Assembly: GCF_010667615.1 (NCBI RefSeq)
Contig: NZ_VYSG01000001.1
Span: 1,169,649-1,233,648, forward strand
From: Bifidobacterium choloepi
GTDB taxonomy: Bacteria; Actinomycetota; Actinomycetes; Actinomycetales; Bifidobacteriaceae
Direction: 5' to 3'
Length of the DNA: 64,000 bases
The translations under genes were made by a program, and so were the position numbers. Under the pieces are notes generated by a model. The model did no database searches. It was given only the letters and a program-made list of their open reading frames with translations, and was not told the origin of the DNA. This document shows positions 52,340-59,849 of the stretch, piece after piece. Position 1 is the first letter of the stretch; each line of letters starts with the position of its first letter.

Positions 52340-53611
52340 ATGGAAGACAACTACCTGCCCCGCTACGCTGACAGCCAGCTTGAGCACCTGCTCGGCGTTA
52401 CCGGAGCCGTCCTGATTCGCGGCCCAAAATGGTGCGGCAAGACGAGCACTGGCGAGCGTCAGGCCAACAGCGTCCTCTTCATGCAGGACCCCGACGGCCT
52501 CGAGATGCGGCTGCGAACGGCGAAGGAGACGCCAAGCCTGTTGCTGACCGGCGACAAGCCACTGCTCATCGACGAATGGCAGATGGAACCGAAGCTGTGG
52601 GATGCCGTCAAGTTCGCGATCGACCGGCACTCGGGGGCCGGTCAGTACATCCTCACCGGTTCGGCTACGCCGTCCGTACATCCCGCGCATTCGGGAGTGG
52701 GACGATTCTCCATTCTCGACATGCGCACGATGAGCCTCGCCGAAACCGGCGAATCCACGGCGCAAGTATCGCTGCAGGCACTGTTCGACGGCGGCGATTT
52801 CGCTGGCGCCACGTCCAAGCTCGACTTCGAGGATCTCGCCTTCATCATCTGCCGCGGCGGCTGGCCCGAAGCTGTCCTCGCGTCGTCGCAGGACACGGCA
52901 CTCGACATGGCACGCCAATACGTCGAGCTTCTGCTGGAGAACGACATTTCCCGCATGGACGGCACACAGCGCAACCGCAAGTGGATGGAGCTCATCATGA
53001 AGTCGTATGCGCGCACCACCGCGCAGCCAGCGAAACAGACCACCATCCGCCTCGACATGGGCGATTCGGCCCCGTCGCGACCGACTCTCTCCGACTATCT
53101 CGACGTCCTGAACCGCGCCTTCGTCATCGAGGGACTGCCGGGCTGGGAACCGTCGCTGCGTTCGAAGGTCGCCGCCCGCACGTCGCCGAAGTGCCATTTC
53201 GCCGATCCGTCCATCGGCTGCGCCGTCAGCGGCATCACTCCAGACATCCTGCTCAAGGACGCGAACACGTTCGGCCTGTATTTCGAATCGCTGTGTGTGC
53301 ATGAGCTGCGCGTCTACGCGGAAACCTTCGGCGGCCGCGTCTATTACTTCCGCAACGCCAACAATCTCGAGGCCGACGCCGTCGTCGTCATGCCGGATGG
53401 CCGGTGGGGACTTGTCGAGGTCAAGCTCGGCGAGAGTCAGGCCGAGGTCGGCGCCGACAGCCTGCGTCGCGTCGCCGGGCAGGTCGATCAGGCCAACATG
53501 GGCGCACCGTCGTTCCTGCTCGTCCTGACCGGCGGCACGATGGCCACTGTCCTCCGCGATGACGGCAAACCGGACGTCGCAGTCGTGCCGCTCGGCGCAC
53601 TGTGCGCCTGA
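52340..53611 (+). CDS. ATPase with DUF4143 C-terminal domain
   Basis: This 423-residue AAA ATPase with Walker A GPKWCGKTS (28-36) and Walker B LLIDEWQ (about 74-80) is followed by the sensor-like GSATP (about 107-111). The C-terminal half (about 200-423) carries DUF4143, with a winged helix-like segment PSRPTLSDYLDVLNRAFVIE and a PD-(D/E)xK-like core ADAVVVMPDGRWGLVEVKLG. AAGGAG at 52328-52333 sits seven bases before ATG 52340. Three 23-bp-spaced operators directly upstream suggest autoregulation. Its cellular role is unknown; genes of this type are common accessory genes in bifidobacteria. The host-like GC content shows no obvious sign of recent transfer. Confidence 0.87.
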   Translation: MEDNYLPRYADSQLEHLLGVTGAVLIRGPKWCGKTSTGERQANSVLFMQDPDGLEMRLRTAKETPSLLLTGDKPLLIDEWQMEPKLWDAVKFAIDRHSGAGQYILTGSATPSVHPAHSGVGRFSILDMRTMSLAETGESTAQVSLQALFDGGDFAGATSKLDFEDLAFIICRGGWPEAVLASSQDTALDMARQYVELLLENDISRMDGTQRNRKWMELIMKSYARTTAQPAKQTTIRLDMGDSAPSRPTLSDYLDVLNRAFVIEGLPGWEPSLRSKVAARTSPKCHFADPSIGCAVSGITPDILLKDANTFGLYFESLCVHELRVYAETFGGRVYYFRNANNLEADAVVVMPDGRWGLVEVKLGESQAEVGADSLRRVAGQVDQANMGAPSFLLVLTGGTMATVLRDDGKPDVAVVPLGALCA

Positions 53612-53623
53612 TAGCGGTCTTTG

Positions 53624-53664
53624 GATGTCACCCACCCGAGCTGTCGGCCCGGGTTGGTGACGTC
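53624..53664. terminator. Stem-loop terminator (CCCGAGCT family)
   Basis: GATGTCACCCACCCGAGC pairs with CCCGGGTTGGTGACGTC over most of its length, with mismatches. It lies 13 bp after the DUF4143 stop. Confidence 0.65.
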
Positions 53665-53739
53665 CAGGGGAACATGACCAGCCGCGGCTCGCAAGACACC
53701 GGCGGGCGTAACCTGCGGAGGGCCGCTACAGTGGGAGCC

Positions 53740-54492
53740 ATGAGCGAAGATAACGAGCTGATCGGCGGCGAGTCGGCCGTCGTGCCCGGGCGGTTCGGCG
53801 AGCCGCTCGACGTTCCTTTTGCACGATTCTCCCGCGGCGACGGCGCCGCGAATCCCCGCCGGCCGCTGTTCGTGCTGCTGCATGGCTGGGGGTCGAACGA
53901 GGACGATCTCGCCGACATCATGCAGTATGTCGCGCCGTACAACGACTTCGTGGCGCTGCGGGCGCCGCTGACCCTGCAGAATCCCGGCACGCAGTTCGGG
54001 CAGATGGTGCCCGGCGCGTACTCCTGGCTGCACGACGCCGTGCCGACCGGCGCCGACCTCGACCGTGACGCGTACGCGGCGGCGACGGCGGTCGACCGGT
54101 GGGTCGGCGAGCACGTGCCGGCCGACCGCGCCGTCGTGCCGCTCGGCTTCTCGCAGGGCGGCATGCTCGCGATCCAGCTGCTGCGCATCAACCCGACCCG
54201 CTACCGCGCCGCCATCTCGTTGTCCGGCTTCCTCGCCCCCGGCCAGGTCGCCGCGACATGCCCCGGCGACGACGAGCTCGCCGAACTGAACATCCCGACG
54301 TTCTTCGGCTACGGCGAGGCCGACACCGTCATCCCGAAGTACATGCTGTTCGAGACGGTCGCGTGGCTCGAGGAGCACACGTGGCTCACCGAGCGCGGCT
54401 ACCGCGGCCTCGACCACTCCGTCAGCATGCAGGAATTCGCCGACCTGCGCGAGTGGCTCCTCGCCCAGGACCTCACGTCGGGCCTGATGTAG
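53740..54492 (+). CDS. Carboxylesterase/phospholipase (alpha/beta hydrolase)
   Basis: This 250-residue cytoplasmic esterase of the phospholipase/carboxylesterase group has the oxyanion motif LLHGWGSNEDD (46-56) and the nucleophile elbow GFSQGG with Ser138. The catalytic Asp probably lies in YGEADTVIP and the His in LDHSVS, both near the C-terminus. The start ATG 53740 has GTGGGAG eight bases upstream. The stop at 54490-54492 overlaps the convergent tadA gene by 20 bp. The substrates are unknown. Confidence 0.85.
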   Translation: MSEDNELIGGESAVVPGRFGEPLDVPFARFSRGDGAANPRRPLFVLLHGWGSNEDDLADIMQYVAPYNDFVALRAPLTLQNPGTQFGQMVPGAYSWLHDAVPTGADLDRDAYAAATAVDRWVGEHVPADRAVVPLGFSQGGMLAIQLLRINPTRYRAAISLSGFLAPGQVAATCPGDDELAELNIPTFFGYGEADTVIPKYMLFETVAWLEEHTWLTERGYRGLDHSVSMQEFADLREWLLAQDLTSGLM

Positions 54493-54955
54493 CCTCACGC
54501 CGGCTCCGGAAGAAGTCGGCGAGCAACGCCGCCGTCTCCTGTTCGCGGATGCCGCCGTGGACTTCCGGGAACGATCCGACGTGCGGATCGCGCGGCAAGT
54601 CCCAGACCGATCCGCAGGCGCCGAGCTTGGCGTCCCAGGCGCCGAAGACGATCCGCCCGACATGGGTCTGCAGGCACGCCCCCGCGCACATCGGGCACGG
54701 CTCGAGCGTGACCACGAGCGTGCAGTCGTCGAGATTCCAGTTGCCGCCGCGGCTCGCGGCCGCCTGCGTCATCGCCTCGACCTCGGCGTGCGCGAGCGGT
54801 CCGCCGCCCTGCTCGCGGGTGTTGAATCCGCGGCCGATGACGGCTCCGTCGGCGTCCAGCACGACGGCCCCCACCGGCACGTCTCCGGCCCGCGCCGCCC
54901 GCTTCGCCAGCGCGATGGCCTCCCCCATCGCCACATCCATCCGTTGCCGATCCAT
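54473..54955 (-). CDS. tadA: tRNA-specific adenosine deaminase
   Basis: This 160-residue zinc deaminase converts A34 to inosine in tRNA-Arg(ACG), essential for decoding. The active site is complete: HAE (56-58) with the catalytic Glu, and PCPMC (86-90) with two zinc Cys ligands. The surrounding DVPVGAVVLDADGAVIGRGF and AWDAKLGACGSVWDL are typical. The start ATG 54955 is the only good one; the longer open frame upstream reads through the repeat and the antiporter gene and is spurious. The 3' end overlaps the esterase gene by 20 bp tail to tail. Confidence 0.92.
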   Translation of the reverse strand: MDRQRMDVAMGEAIALAKRAARAGDVPVGAVVLDADGAVIGRGFNTREQGGGPLAHAEVEAMTQAAASRGGNWNLDDCTLVVTLEPCPMCAGACLQTHVGRIVFGAWDAKLGACGSVWDLPRDPHVGSFPEVHGGIREQETAALLADFFRSRREATSGPT

Positions 54956-54978
54956 GCCGTCCAGTCTAGCCGCCCAGA

Positions 54979-55092
54979 CTAATCCCCTGGAAGGGGATCG
55001 CTGAGCGGCATGGCCGCGAAGCGAGGGGTCGACTTGCGGAGCGCAACCAGCTGCACTCCGCAAGTCGACCACCAGCCTCGCTTCCAGGGACC
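54979..55092. repeat. Inverted repeat of the ATCCCC type with partner module
   Basis: ATCCCCTGGAAGGGGAT hairpin plus GCTGAGCGGCATGGCCGCG and GAGGGGTCGACTTGCGGAG on the left meet CTCCGCAAGTCGACC and CAGGCTCGCTTCCAGGGA-like sequence on the right, around a centre near 55035. The layout matches 59701-59829. Confidence 0.75.
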
Positions 55093-55101
55093 TCTCGCCC
55101 G

Positions 55102-57171
55102 CTAGAAGCTCGCGTCGGCGTCGACGCTCATGATGTAGACGTTGCGGCGCAGGGCGCGCGACTGGGCGCGGGTGATGTCGCCGTTCTCGTACATGTCCTG
55201 GATGACGCCGAGCTCGATGCCGTAGCTCTCGCGCTTGTAGTCCTCGATCTGGCGCACCAGCTGGGCGCTGTTGACGACGTCGGGGCGCGACTTCAGCGAC
55301 GCCTCGGCGCGGCGGTAGTCGAGCAGCAGCGACGAGCAGGCCTCGGTGCTGTACTTGTCGCCGGCCATTTCCTCGTACAACCGGTCGATGACGTAGTCGA
55401 TCGCGTCGATCTGGATGGCGCGCGTGCGCACGTAGACTTCGTCCTCGTTGGCGAGCGGGCTGTCGCGGCGGATCTTGTTCGTCACGCGCCGCGTGACCTG
55501 CACGGTATGGCGCTGCAGCGCGCGCATGCGGCCCTTGATCATCCAGACCATGTGGTCGGAATCGTGGTCCTTCATCGTGTGGCGCAGCGACTTCATGATC
55601 TGGTCGAGCAGCCGCTCGCACGCCTCGATCTCCTGCTCCTGGTCCTTCTTGTTCTCGAGCGGATGCGCCTTCGTCTCGGCGAGCCGGTGCTTGACGTACT
55701 CCTTCTCCCAGTCGAACGCGGCGAGCTGCAGTTCCTGGAAGCTCGCCGGGTCGAACTCGCCGATGCGGTGCTTGAGTCGCGTGATCCGCTTGGTATAGGA
55801 GTCGATGATCGGCATGATGGCGCCACGATTCTCGGGCGTCGTGCGTTCCGCCATCTCCTCGACGGTGCGGCGAAGCACCTCGATCGAGATTTCGTTGATT
55901 TCGTTCGAATCGTCCGTCGCCTTGTTCGGCGCGACGATCGGCAGCAGGAAGTTCGCGAGCACCAGCGTGACGACGATGACGCCGCCGGCGATGAAGATGA
56001 GCTCGTCGCGCATCGGGAACCACGCGCCGGACGCGACGGTGTACGGAATCGTGAACATTAGCGACAGCGTGATCGTGCCCTTCGGGCCGCCGAACGTCAT
56101 GACGGCGGCCGAGCGCCAGCGTTCCTTCGTCATCTTGCGGCGCTTGCCGGTCTTCTGGTCGCGCGTCAGCCGCAGCATCGCCGAGACCCACAGGAACCGC
56201 ATCGCGATGACGACGAGCGCAACGACGAGAATCGTGCCGAGCAGCGTGAAGTTCGAGATGCCCGGGTCTTCCCAGCTCGCCTCCATCGCGTCGGGCAGCA
56301 GCATGCCGAGCATGATGAAGACGGTGCCGTTGAGCGAGAACGACAGCACGCTCCAGACCGACGACGAGACGATGTTCGTGCGGGCGACGTTCGGCCCGAT
56401 GCCGGTGCGGTCGAACCGGATGAGCAGGCCGGCCGCGACGACGGACAGGATGCCGGAGACGCCGATCGCCTCGGCGCCGAGGTACAGCAGGAACGGCAGG
56501 AACAGCTCCATCAGGATGCGGGTCGTCGTCGTCTCCCAGCCGAACGAACGAATCGTCTCGAACAGCCAGTTCGCCAGCATGCCGACGACGATGCCGAACA
56601 GCGCGCCGCCGACGAACGAGATCGCGAACTCGCCGACGGCCTGGCCGACTTCGAAGACGCCGGTCAGCGCGGCGGCGATGGCGAACTGGAAGCCGACGAT
56701 GCCGGAAGCGTCATTGAATAACGATTCGCCCTTCAATATGCCGGCCTGGCGCTGGGTCAACGACGCTTCCTTGCCGAGCGAGCTGACGGCGACGGCGTCG
56801 GTCGGGCCGAGCGCGGCGCCGAGCGCGAGCGCGGCGGCGAGCGGCACCACCGGCCAGATGGCGTGCAATACGAAGCCGACGGCGACCATCGTCGCGACGG
56901 CGAGGCCGATCGCCAGCGACAGCGACAGTTTCAACGACTTGATGAGCTGCGACTTGTCGATGTCGTGCGCCTCGAGATACAGCAGCGGCGCGATGAACAG
57001 CACCATGAAGAGTTCCGGGTCGAGCTCCATGTCGGGCACGAACGACAGCTGCGAGGCGACAATGCCGAGCAGGATCTGGACGAGCGGCGTGGAGACTTTC
57101 GGAATGAAGCGACTCAGGAACGACGACAGCACCACCGCCGCGATAATGTAGAGCACCATTTCGAAAATCTG
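55102..57171 (-). CDS. Na+/H+ antiporter (CPA1, NhaP-type)
   Basis: This 689-residue protein has about 12 membrane helices in its first 420 residues. The family core is GAALGPTDAVAVSSLGKEAS (the ion-site Asp) and KGESLFNDASGIVGFQFAIA, both well conserved. A large soluble C-terminal domain (about 430-689) is rich in helix and charged residues. I use GTG 57171 (residues QIFEMVLYIIAA), with AAAGGGG upstream, because the longer frame adds an unlikely N-terminus (MSAPPNVAGRKGRPV). It supports pH and sodium homeostasis at the plasma membrane. The antiported cation (Na+ or K+) cannot be decided. There is a repeat module on each side. Confidence 0.9.
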   Translation of the reverse strand, partial: QIFEMVLYIIAAVVLSSFLSRFIPKVSTPLVQILLGIVASQLSFVPDMELDPELFMVLFIAPLLYLEAHDIDKSQLIKSLKLSLSLAIGLAVATMVAVGFVLHAIWPVVPLAAALALGAALGPTDAVAVSSLGKEASLTQRQAGILKGESLFNDASGIVGFQFAIAAALTGVFEVGQAVGEFAISFVGGALFGIVVGMLANWLFETIRSFGWETTTTRILMELFLPFLLYLGAEAIGVSGILSVVAAGLLIRFDRTGIGPNVARTNIVSSSVWSVLSFSLNGTVFIMLGMLLPDAMEASWEDPGISNFTLLGTILVVALVVIAMRFLWVSAMLRLTRDQKTGKRRKMTKERWRSAAVMTFGGPKGTITLSLMFTIPYTVASGAWFPMRDELIFIAGGVIVVTLVLANFLLPIVAPNKATDDSNEINEISIEVLRRTVEEMAERTTPENRGAIMPIIDSYTKRITRLKHRIGEFDPASFQELQLAAFDWEKEYVKHRLAETKAHPLENKKDQEQEIEACERLLDQIMKSLRHTMKDHDSDHMVWMIKGRMRALQRHTVQVTRRVTNKIRRDSPLANEDEVYVRTRAIQIDAIDYVIDRLYEEMAGDKYSTEACSSLLLDYRRAEASLKSRPDVVNSAQLVRQIEDYKRESYGIELGVIQDMYENGDITRAQSRALRRNVYIMSVDADASF

Positions 57172-57316
57172 CACGGGCCGCCCCTTTCGTCCGGCGACGT
57201 TCGGGGGTGCGCTCACCCGGCCGTCACGCCCGAACGATCACTCGCCAAAAACCATGTAAATTCAAGCCTAACGGCTGACCGAAATGGCCGAGTTACAGGC
57301 GTGTCGAGAAATGTGG

Positions 57317-57483
57317 ACTCCCTCTTCAGAGGGAGTCGCCGAGCGGCGTAGCCGCGAAGCGGTGGGAGTTCGCACGACGTCGCGCAGCGACGAGTGCGCG
57401 CTGGAACGCAACGTCATGTTCCGGTGGCCTTGCGGACTCCCCCCGAAATTGCTGCGCAATTTCGACCCCCTCTGAAGAGGGGG
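57317..57483. repeat. Paired REP-like modules (ACTCCC type and CCCCC variant)
   Basis: Left module ACTCCCTCTTCAGAGGGAGT plus GCCGCGAAGCGGTGGGAGT. Right module ACTCCCCCCGAAATTGC through CCCCTCTGAAGAGGGGG. Both point inward, with the centre near 57400. This fills the gap between the antiporter gene and dcd. Confidence 0.75.
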
Positions 57484-57494
57484 TATGTACGGTG

Positions 57495-58076
57495 TCAGTC
57501 CTTGATCTCCGCCTTGTAGAAGTTGACGTAGCTGCGCGACGGCGTCGGGCCACGCTGACCCTGGTAGTGCGAACCGGTCCCACGCGAGCCGTACGGATGC
57601 TCGGCCGGCGAGCTGAGCTGGAAGAAGCACATCTGGCCGATCTTCATGCCCGGCCACAGCTTGACCGGCAGCGTCGAGACGTTCGACAGCTCGAGCGTGA
57701 TGTGTCCCTCGAAGCCGGGGTCGATGAAGCCGGCCGTCGAGTGCGTGAGGATGCCGAGGCGGCCGAGCGAGCTCTTGCCCTCGAGGCGCGCGGCGAGTGT
57801 CGAGTCGAGCTTGACATACTCCCACGTGGAACCGAGCGCGAACTCGCCGGGGTGCAGGATCCACGGCTCGTCGGGCTCGACTTCGAACTGCTCGGTCAGC
57901 TCGCCCTGGTTCTCGGCGGGGTCGACATACGTATAGGCATGGTTGTTGAACAGCCGGAAGAACCGGTCGAGCCGCACGTCGATCGACGCAGGCTGCACCA
58001 TCTCCGGCGTCCACGGATCCAGCGAAACATGGCCCGCGGCCTGCGCGGCGAGGATATCGCGGTCGGACAGCAGCAT
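57495..58076 (-). CDS. dcd: dCTP deaminase
   Basis: This 193-residue trimeric enzyme deaminates dCTP to dUTP (or to dUMP in bifunctional forms), supplying thymidylate synthesis. Typical blocks are [53 protein letters not shown] and [11 protein letters not shown]. The start ATG 58076 has AAGGAG seven bases upstream; an earlier start adds TTKELQ only. The motif AACGATTCTTCCGTC (58103) lies just upstream. The length matches the family. Confidence 0.92.
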   Translation of the reverse strand: MLLSDRDILAAQAAGHVSLDPWTPEMVQPASIDVRLDRFFRLFNNHAYTYVDPAENQGELTEQFEVEPDEPWILHPGEFALGSTWEYVKLDSTLAARLEGKSSLGRLGILTHSTAGFIDPGFEGHITLELSNVSTLPVKLWPGMKIGQMCFFQLSSPAEHPYGSRGTGSHYQGQRGPTPSRSYVNFYKAEIKD

Positions 58077-58163
58077 CTGGAGCTCCTTGGTCGTCAATTC
58101 GGAACGATTCTTCCGTCAGTCTAACGGGGGCCACCCCTTTTCGCCCGCAAGATGTCATAAAGA

Positions 58164-58190
58164 CCTCGGCTCCCTGGAAGGGAGCCGAGG
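58164..58190. terminator. 12-bp perfect stem-loop
   Basis: CCTCGGCTCCCT pairs with AGGGAGCCGAGG around GGA. The core is shared with the AGCTCCCTGGAAGGGAGCT modules. It is found in the divergent region between dcd and marR. Confidence 0.6.
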
Positions 58191-58220
58191 ATGTGGACGT
58201 CACACTTGTCCACGCTAAAA

Positions 58221-58251
58221 AGTAAACATGCATACTGTTTGCTTGCTTACT
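58221..58251 (+). promoter_or_regulatory. MarR operator (nested inverted repeats)
   Basis: AAACA (58224-58228) pairs with TGTTT (58236-58240). AGTAA (58221-58225) pairs with TTACT (58247-58251). It lies 45 bp before the marR start. Confidence 0.55.
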
Positions 58252-58295
58252 AATCAGGCAAGCCGACAACCAACCGAAACTGGACAAGAGAGAGC

Positions 58296-58715
58296 ATGGA
58301 TTCGGTTCATTACCAGCTGATGGCGGCCCATCTGACACTGATGCGCCGCGTCAACGATGTCACGCGCAAGCTCGGCCTGACGCCGGGCCAGCCGAAAGTC
58401 ATCGAGTTCCTGAACGCGCACGGCGAGGCCGACCAGAGCCAGATCGCCGCCGGCTGCCTCATCGAGAAGGCGACGATCGGCGGCATCCTCGCGCGCATGG
58501 AGCAGGCCGGCCTGATCAGCCGCCGCCGCAGCGACGCCGACCGCCGCGCCATCCTCGTGTCGCTCACCGACCGTGGCCGCGAGCTCGCCGTCGACGTGCA
58601 CGCCGCCTTCGAGGAATCGGAGCGCCCGATCCGCGAGGCACTGACCGACCAGCAGATCGCCGAGCTCGACAGCCTGCTCACGCGGCTGCGCGCGGCGCTC
58701 GCCAACGCCGACTGA
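58296..58715 (+). CDS. MarR-family transcriptional regulator
   Basis: This 139-residue dimeric winged-helix repressor has DNA-recognition region QSQIAAGCLIEKATIGGILA followed by the wing RRRSDADRRAILVSLTDRGRE (about 77-97). Flanking helices suit dimerisation. The start ATG is at 58296. It is followed by a membrane protein gene after 112 bp and probably regulates itself and that gene. The ligand is unknown. Confidence 0.9.
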   Translation: MDSVHYQLMAAHLTLMRRVNDVTRKLGLTPGQPKVIEFLNAHGEADQSQIAAGCLIEKATIGGILARMEQAGLISRRRSDADRRAILVSLTDRGRELAVDVHAAFEESERPIREALTDQQIAELDSLLTRLRAALANAD

Positions 58716-58827
58716 CCGGCGAAGACAAGAGAAACAGAAAAAAGGAAGTGATGTCGTTACGCTAGGAACGACTTCAAACAGCAATAATTCCCATAATTTC
58801 AACGATTCGTCCGTCGAGGAGGCCACC

Positions 58828-59613
58828 GTGGCCAGCCCGGCGACGATGGCGGCCGGAGCGGTCGAGGCCGCAGAAGAAGCCGTCGCGACCGTCGAGCAGG
58901 CTGCCGAGGAGGCCGTCGACCGGGCCGGGCAGTCCGTCGTCCGCATGTTCGGCCGCAAGGTCGTCGAGCGGCACGTCATCCAGCGCGCCGTGCTGATGTT
59001 CGCCGGCCTCGTGCTGATGGCGCTCGGCGTCTCGCTGTCGATCAAGGCGAGCCTCGGCACGTCGCCGATCTCGAGCATCCCGTACGCAACGAGCCAGATC
59101 TCCGGCCTGACCGTCGGCCAGACGACGATCATCATGAACGTCGTGCTCGTGCTGCTGCAGATCGCGCTGCTGCGTCGCGAGACCCGCTGGAACCAGATCG
59201 CGCAGCTCGTCCTCGCGCTCGCGATGGGCACGTCGATCGACATGTGGGACGCCGTCCTGCAGTTCGACACCCCGTCCACCTACCTCGGCAAGTGGGGCGT
59301 GTGCGTCTGCGGCATCATCGTCGTCGGCATCGGCGTCGCGATGGAGGTCCGCGCCGACCTCGTCATGAACCCGGGCGAGGGCACCGTCCAGACGATCGCC
59401 CGCGTGCTCGGCAAGAAGTTCTCGAACGTCAAGATCGTGTTCGATTCGTCCTGCGTCATCATCGCCCTGCTGTCGGCCATCTTCTGCCTCGGCGCTCCCG
59501 CCGGCGTCCGCGAGGGCACCGTCGCCGCGATGATCTGCGTCGGCCTTGTCGTCAAGGTCGTCACGAAGGTCATCCACAAGATCGACCTCAAGCGCTGGAG
59601 CCTCGCCAGCTGA
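58828..59613 (+). CDS. YczE/DUF6198-like membrane protein
   Basis: This 261-residue inner-membrane protein has a first 40-residue acidic stretch (AAEEAVATVEQAAEEAVDRA) that is soluble, then five helices. The family features are MFAGLVLMALGVSLSIKASL, GTSPISSIPYATSQISGLT and MGTSIDMWDAV, which match YczE/YitT-related permease-like proteins of unknown function. The start is GTG 58828, with GAGGAGG eight bases upstream. The AACGATTCGTCCG motif (58801) lies in the leader. It lies downstream of the marR gene and is probably under its control. Confidence 0.82.
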   Translation: MASPATMAAGAVEAAEEAVATVEQAAEEAVDRAGQSVVRMFGRKVVERHVIQRAVLMFAGLVLMALGVSLSIKASLGTSPISSIPYATSQISGLTVGQTTIIMNVVLVLLQIALLRRETRWNQIAQLVLALAMGTSIDMWDAVLQFDTPSTYLGKWGVCVCGIIVVGIGVAMEVRADLVMNPGEGTVQTIARVLGKKFSNVKIVFDSSCVIIALLSAIFCLGAPAGVREGTVAAMICVGLVVKVVTKVIHKIDLKRWSLAS

Positions 59614-59649
59614 GTTCCGGCCTTCCTCCGGGACCCGTCGCCCCTTGTT

Positions 59650-59690
59650 GATGTCGCAAACCCGAGCTGGTAGCTCGGGTTTGCGACATC
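59650..59690. terminator. 19-bp perfect stem-loop (CCCGAGCT family)
   Basis: GATGTCGCAAACCCGAGCT (59650-59668) pairs with 59672-59690, loop GGT. It lies 36 bp after the YczE-like gene and probably terminates it. Confidence 0.75.
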
Positions 59691-59700
59691 TTGGAGACTA

Positions 59701-59829
59701 ATCCCCTGGAAGGGGATCGCTGAGCGGCATGGCCGCGAAGCGAGGGGTCGACTTACGGAGCGCAACCGGTTACGTTCCGTAAGTCGACCCTCAGGCTCGC
59801 TACGCTCGCCAGCTCCCTTCCAGGGAGCT
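59701..59829. repeat. Mixed-module inverted repeat
   Basis: Left arm ATCCCCTGGAAGGGGAT plus GAGGGGTCGACTTACGGAG. Right arm CTCCGTAAGTCGACC-like plus AGCTCCCTTCCAGGGAGCT. The core stem GTCGACTTACGGAgcGC against GTTCCGTAAGTCGAC is nearly perfect. It abuts the 3' end of the 59850 gene. Confidence 0.8.
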
Positions 59830-59849
59830 TTTTCATGCATGTATTCGGC

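Noticed and set aside
54473-56191. 572-residue extended TadA
   Set aside because: The extension is an out-of-frame reading of the repeat and the antiporter gene; TadA homology starts at 54955 and the length of 160 is normal.
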